Assembly (NCBI GenBank): GCA_031404455.1
Contig: JANNHP010000402.1
Span: 1-5,730, forward strand
DNA length: 5,730 nt
DNA from: JANNHP01 sp031404455
GTDB taxonomy: Bacteria > Planctomycetota > JAJSAM01 > JAJVHW01
Direction of reading: 5' to 3'
Under the pieces are notes generated by a model. The model was not told where the DNA came from. It ran no database searches and saw only the letters and a program-made list of their open reading frames with translations. Made by a program: the position numbers and the translations under genes. Positions within the stretch are counted from its first letter, which is position 1, and every line of letters begins with the position of its first letter. Positions 5,003-5,730 of this stretch are shown here, one piece after another.

Positions 5003-5730
5003 CGGGGCTTCGGGCGCTTGAACGCGTCGTCGGTGACGGTGTTCACGTCCACGCTGCGCGTGAACACCTCGAGCACCTTGCGCGGTTCGGGGGCACCCGG
5101 GAGCTTCTCGTGCACCGTCACCTTGAACGGGAAGCGGAGCTTCGCGTCGGCGGGCTCGGCGTCGCCCGTCTTCAGGCGGACCTTCGGGAAGCTCTCGTGG
5201 TACGCGAATCGGTAGAGCAGCGTCGCGCCGCCCGGTTCGAACGGCGGCATCGCCGCGGCGACGACGTCGCCGTACTCGCCCTCGGCCGGGTTCGCGATCC
5301 ACAGCGTGATCGGCAGCGCGTTCGGGTTGTCGGCAGGCGGCGTGCGCTTGACGGCAACCGTCGGACCGACGTCGTCGCCCTCGGCCGAGAACGGCTTCGC
5401 GCCGTCGAGCATCGACCACGCGCTCTTGTCGCGCAGCAGTTTGTCGAGGATCGCCACGTCGAGGAGCTGGTCGATCACGCGGCGGTGGAACTGGAGCTGG
5501 TCGTAGTCGGCCTTGTGCTCGGCGCCGAGGAGCGGCTGCACCTTCTCGCCGTCGTAGAACCAGCCGTACTTCGAGGGCTCGTACCACGACTTCGTGGTCG
5601 TCCGGCCGTCGACGGTGAGCTGCGTCTTCACGGAGCCCAGCTTCCAGTCGAAGACGAGACCGCCGTCGTCGGTCTGGATCATCTGCGTGGTCTCGGTCTT
5701 CCCGTCGGCCGACGTCTTCGTGCTCTCGAA
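4999..5730 (-). CDS. Unknown protein, C-terminal part (5' end beyond window)
   Basis: The frame is open from the window edge at 5730 to a TAG at 4999-5001 and gives at least 243 residues; its start is not visible. An internal Met at 5682-5680 is unlikely to be the start, because sixteen coherent codons precede it. I do not recognise the family. The visible part has no long hydrophobic segment. Early on it alternates short polar strands rich in Thr, Asp and Gly with aromatic residues (FDWKLG, SWYEPSKYGWFYDGEKV), then a helical stretch (FHRRVIDQLLDVAILDKLLRDKSAW), then more strand-like sequence. It ends in RSVDVNTVTDDAFKRPKPR. The beta-rich character and the 'vN-x-x-x-D-x-x-F-x-x-P' ending weakly recall LolA/outer-membrane lipoprotein-sorting folds, so an exported or periplasmic protein is possible, but no signal peptide can be seen here. 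It converges on mutL and shares its stop region. Confidence 0.75.
   Translation of the reverse strand, partial: FESTKTSADGKTETTQMIQTDDGGLVFDWKLGSVKTQLTVDGRTTTKSWYEPSKYGWFYDGEKVQPLLGAEHKADYDQLQFHRRVIDQLLDVAILDKLLRDKSAWSMLDGAKPFSAEGDDVGPTVAVKRTPPADNPNALPITLWIANPAEGEYGDVVAAAMPPFEPGGATLLYRFAYHESFPKVRLKTGDAEPADAKLRFPFKVTVHEKLPGAPEPRKVLEVFTRSVDVNTVTDDAFKRPKPR
5038..5068. repeat. Perfect 10-bp inverted repeat just past the mutL stop
   Basis: GGTGTTCACG (5038-5047) and CGTGAACACC (5059-5068) are exact reverse complements around an 11-nt loop. The repeat lies 36 bp beyond the mutL stop but inside the last codons of the convergent - strand gene, where it encodes EVFTR and VNTV. It could form a hairpin in transcripts of either strand and mark or protect the 3' end of the mutL message, since the converging genes leave no intergenic room. 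No U tract follows on either strand, so it is not a canonical intrinsic terminator. Confidence 0.5.

Noticed and set aside
5001..5018. AGCG...CGCT pairing right after the mutL stop as a terminator
   Set aside because: Only four pairs form around a mismatched interior and there is no T-rich tract.

Overview
The window is high-GC bacterial chromosome, very densely coded. The third codon position is mostly G or C, and Thr, Ser and Leu are mostly ACG, TCG and CTC. The only non-coding gap is 57 bp (1603-1659). There are no RNA genes, mobile elements, CRISPR arrays or signs of recent transfer. The taxon cannot be fixed from the sequence. A UbiX/UbiA quinone cluster together with an endonuclease-type MutL suggests a free-living respiring bacterium outside the MutH-using gammaproteobacteria. 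Planctomycetota, Acidobacteriota and similar high-GC phyla are plausible, but this is only inference.

Layout. Positions 1-98 hold the C-terminal end of a gene whose last residues resemble a UbiE/MenG quinone methyltransferase. It overlaps ubiX (95-706, flavin prenyltransferase), which overlaps a UbiA-family membrane prenyltransferase (703-1602). These three form a quinone-biosynthesis cluster: ring prenylation, prenyl-FMN supply for a UbiD-type decarboxylase, and ring methylation. After the 57-bp gap, which contains a hairpin reaching into a Shine-Dalgarno sequence, comes a second + strand block. It holds an unrecognised 181-aa coiled-coil protein (1660-2205), holA (2202-3272, DNA polymerase III delta subunit) and mutL (3269-5002, mismatch repair). 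A convergent - strand gene of unknown function runs from 5730 (cut by the window edge) to 4999. Its stop codon overlaps the mutL stop.

How the genes work together. All four tight + strand junctions are 4-nt ATGA or GTGA overlaps, which predicts translational coupling within each block. The second block joins a clamp-loader subunit to a MutL that carries both the endonuclease metal-binding motif and a sliding-clamp-binding motif. A replication-coupled, methylation-independent mismatch repair function therefore makes sense, and the unknown coiled-coil protein is the natural candidate for a new partner. I found no clearly unprecedented system. The most useful leads are that unknown protein, the holA-mutL linkage, two hairpins at gene boundaries and the unknown convergent gene.
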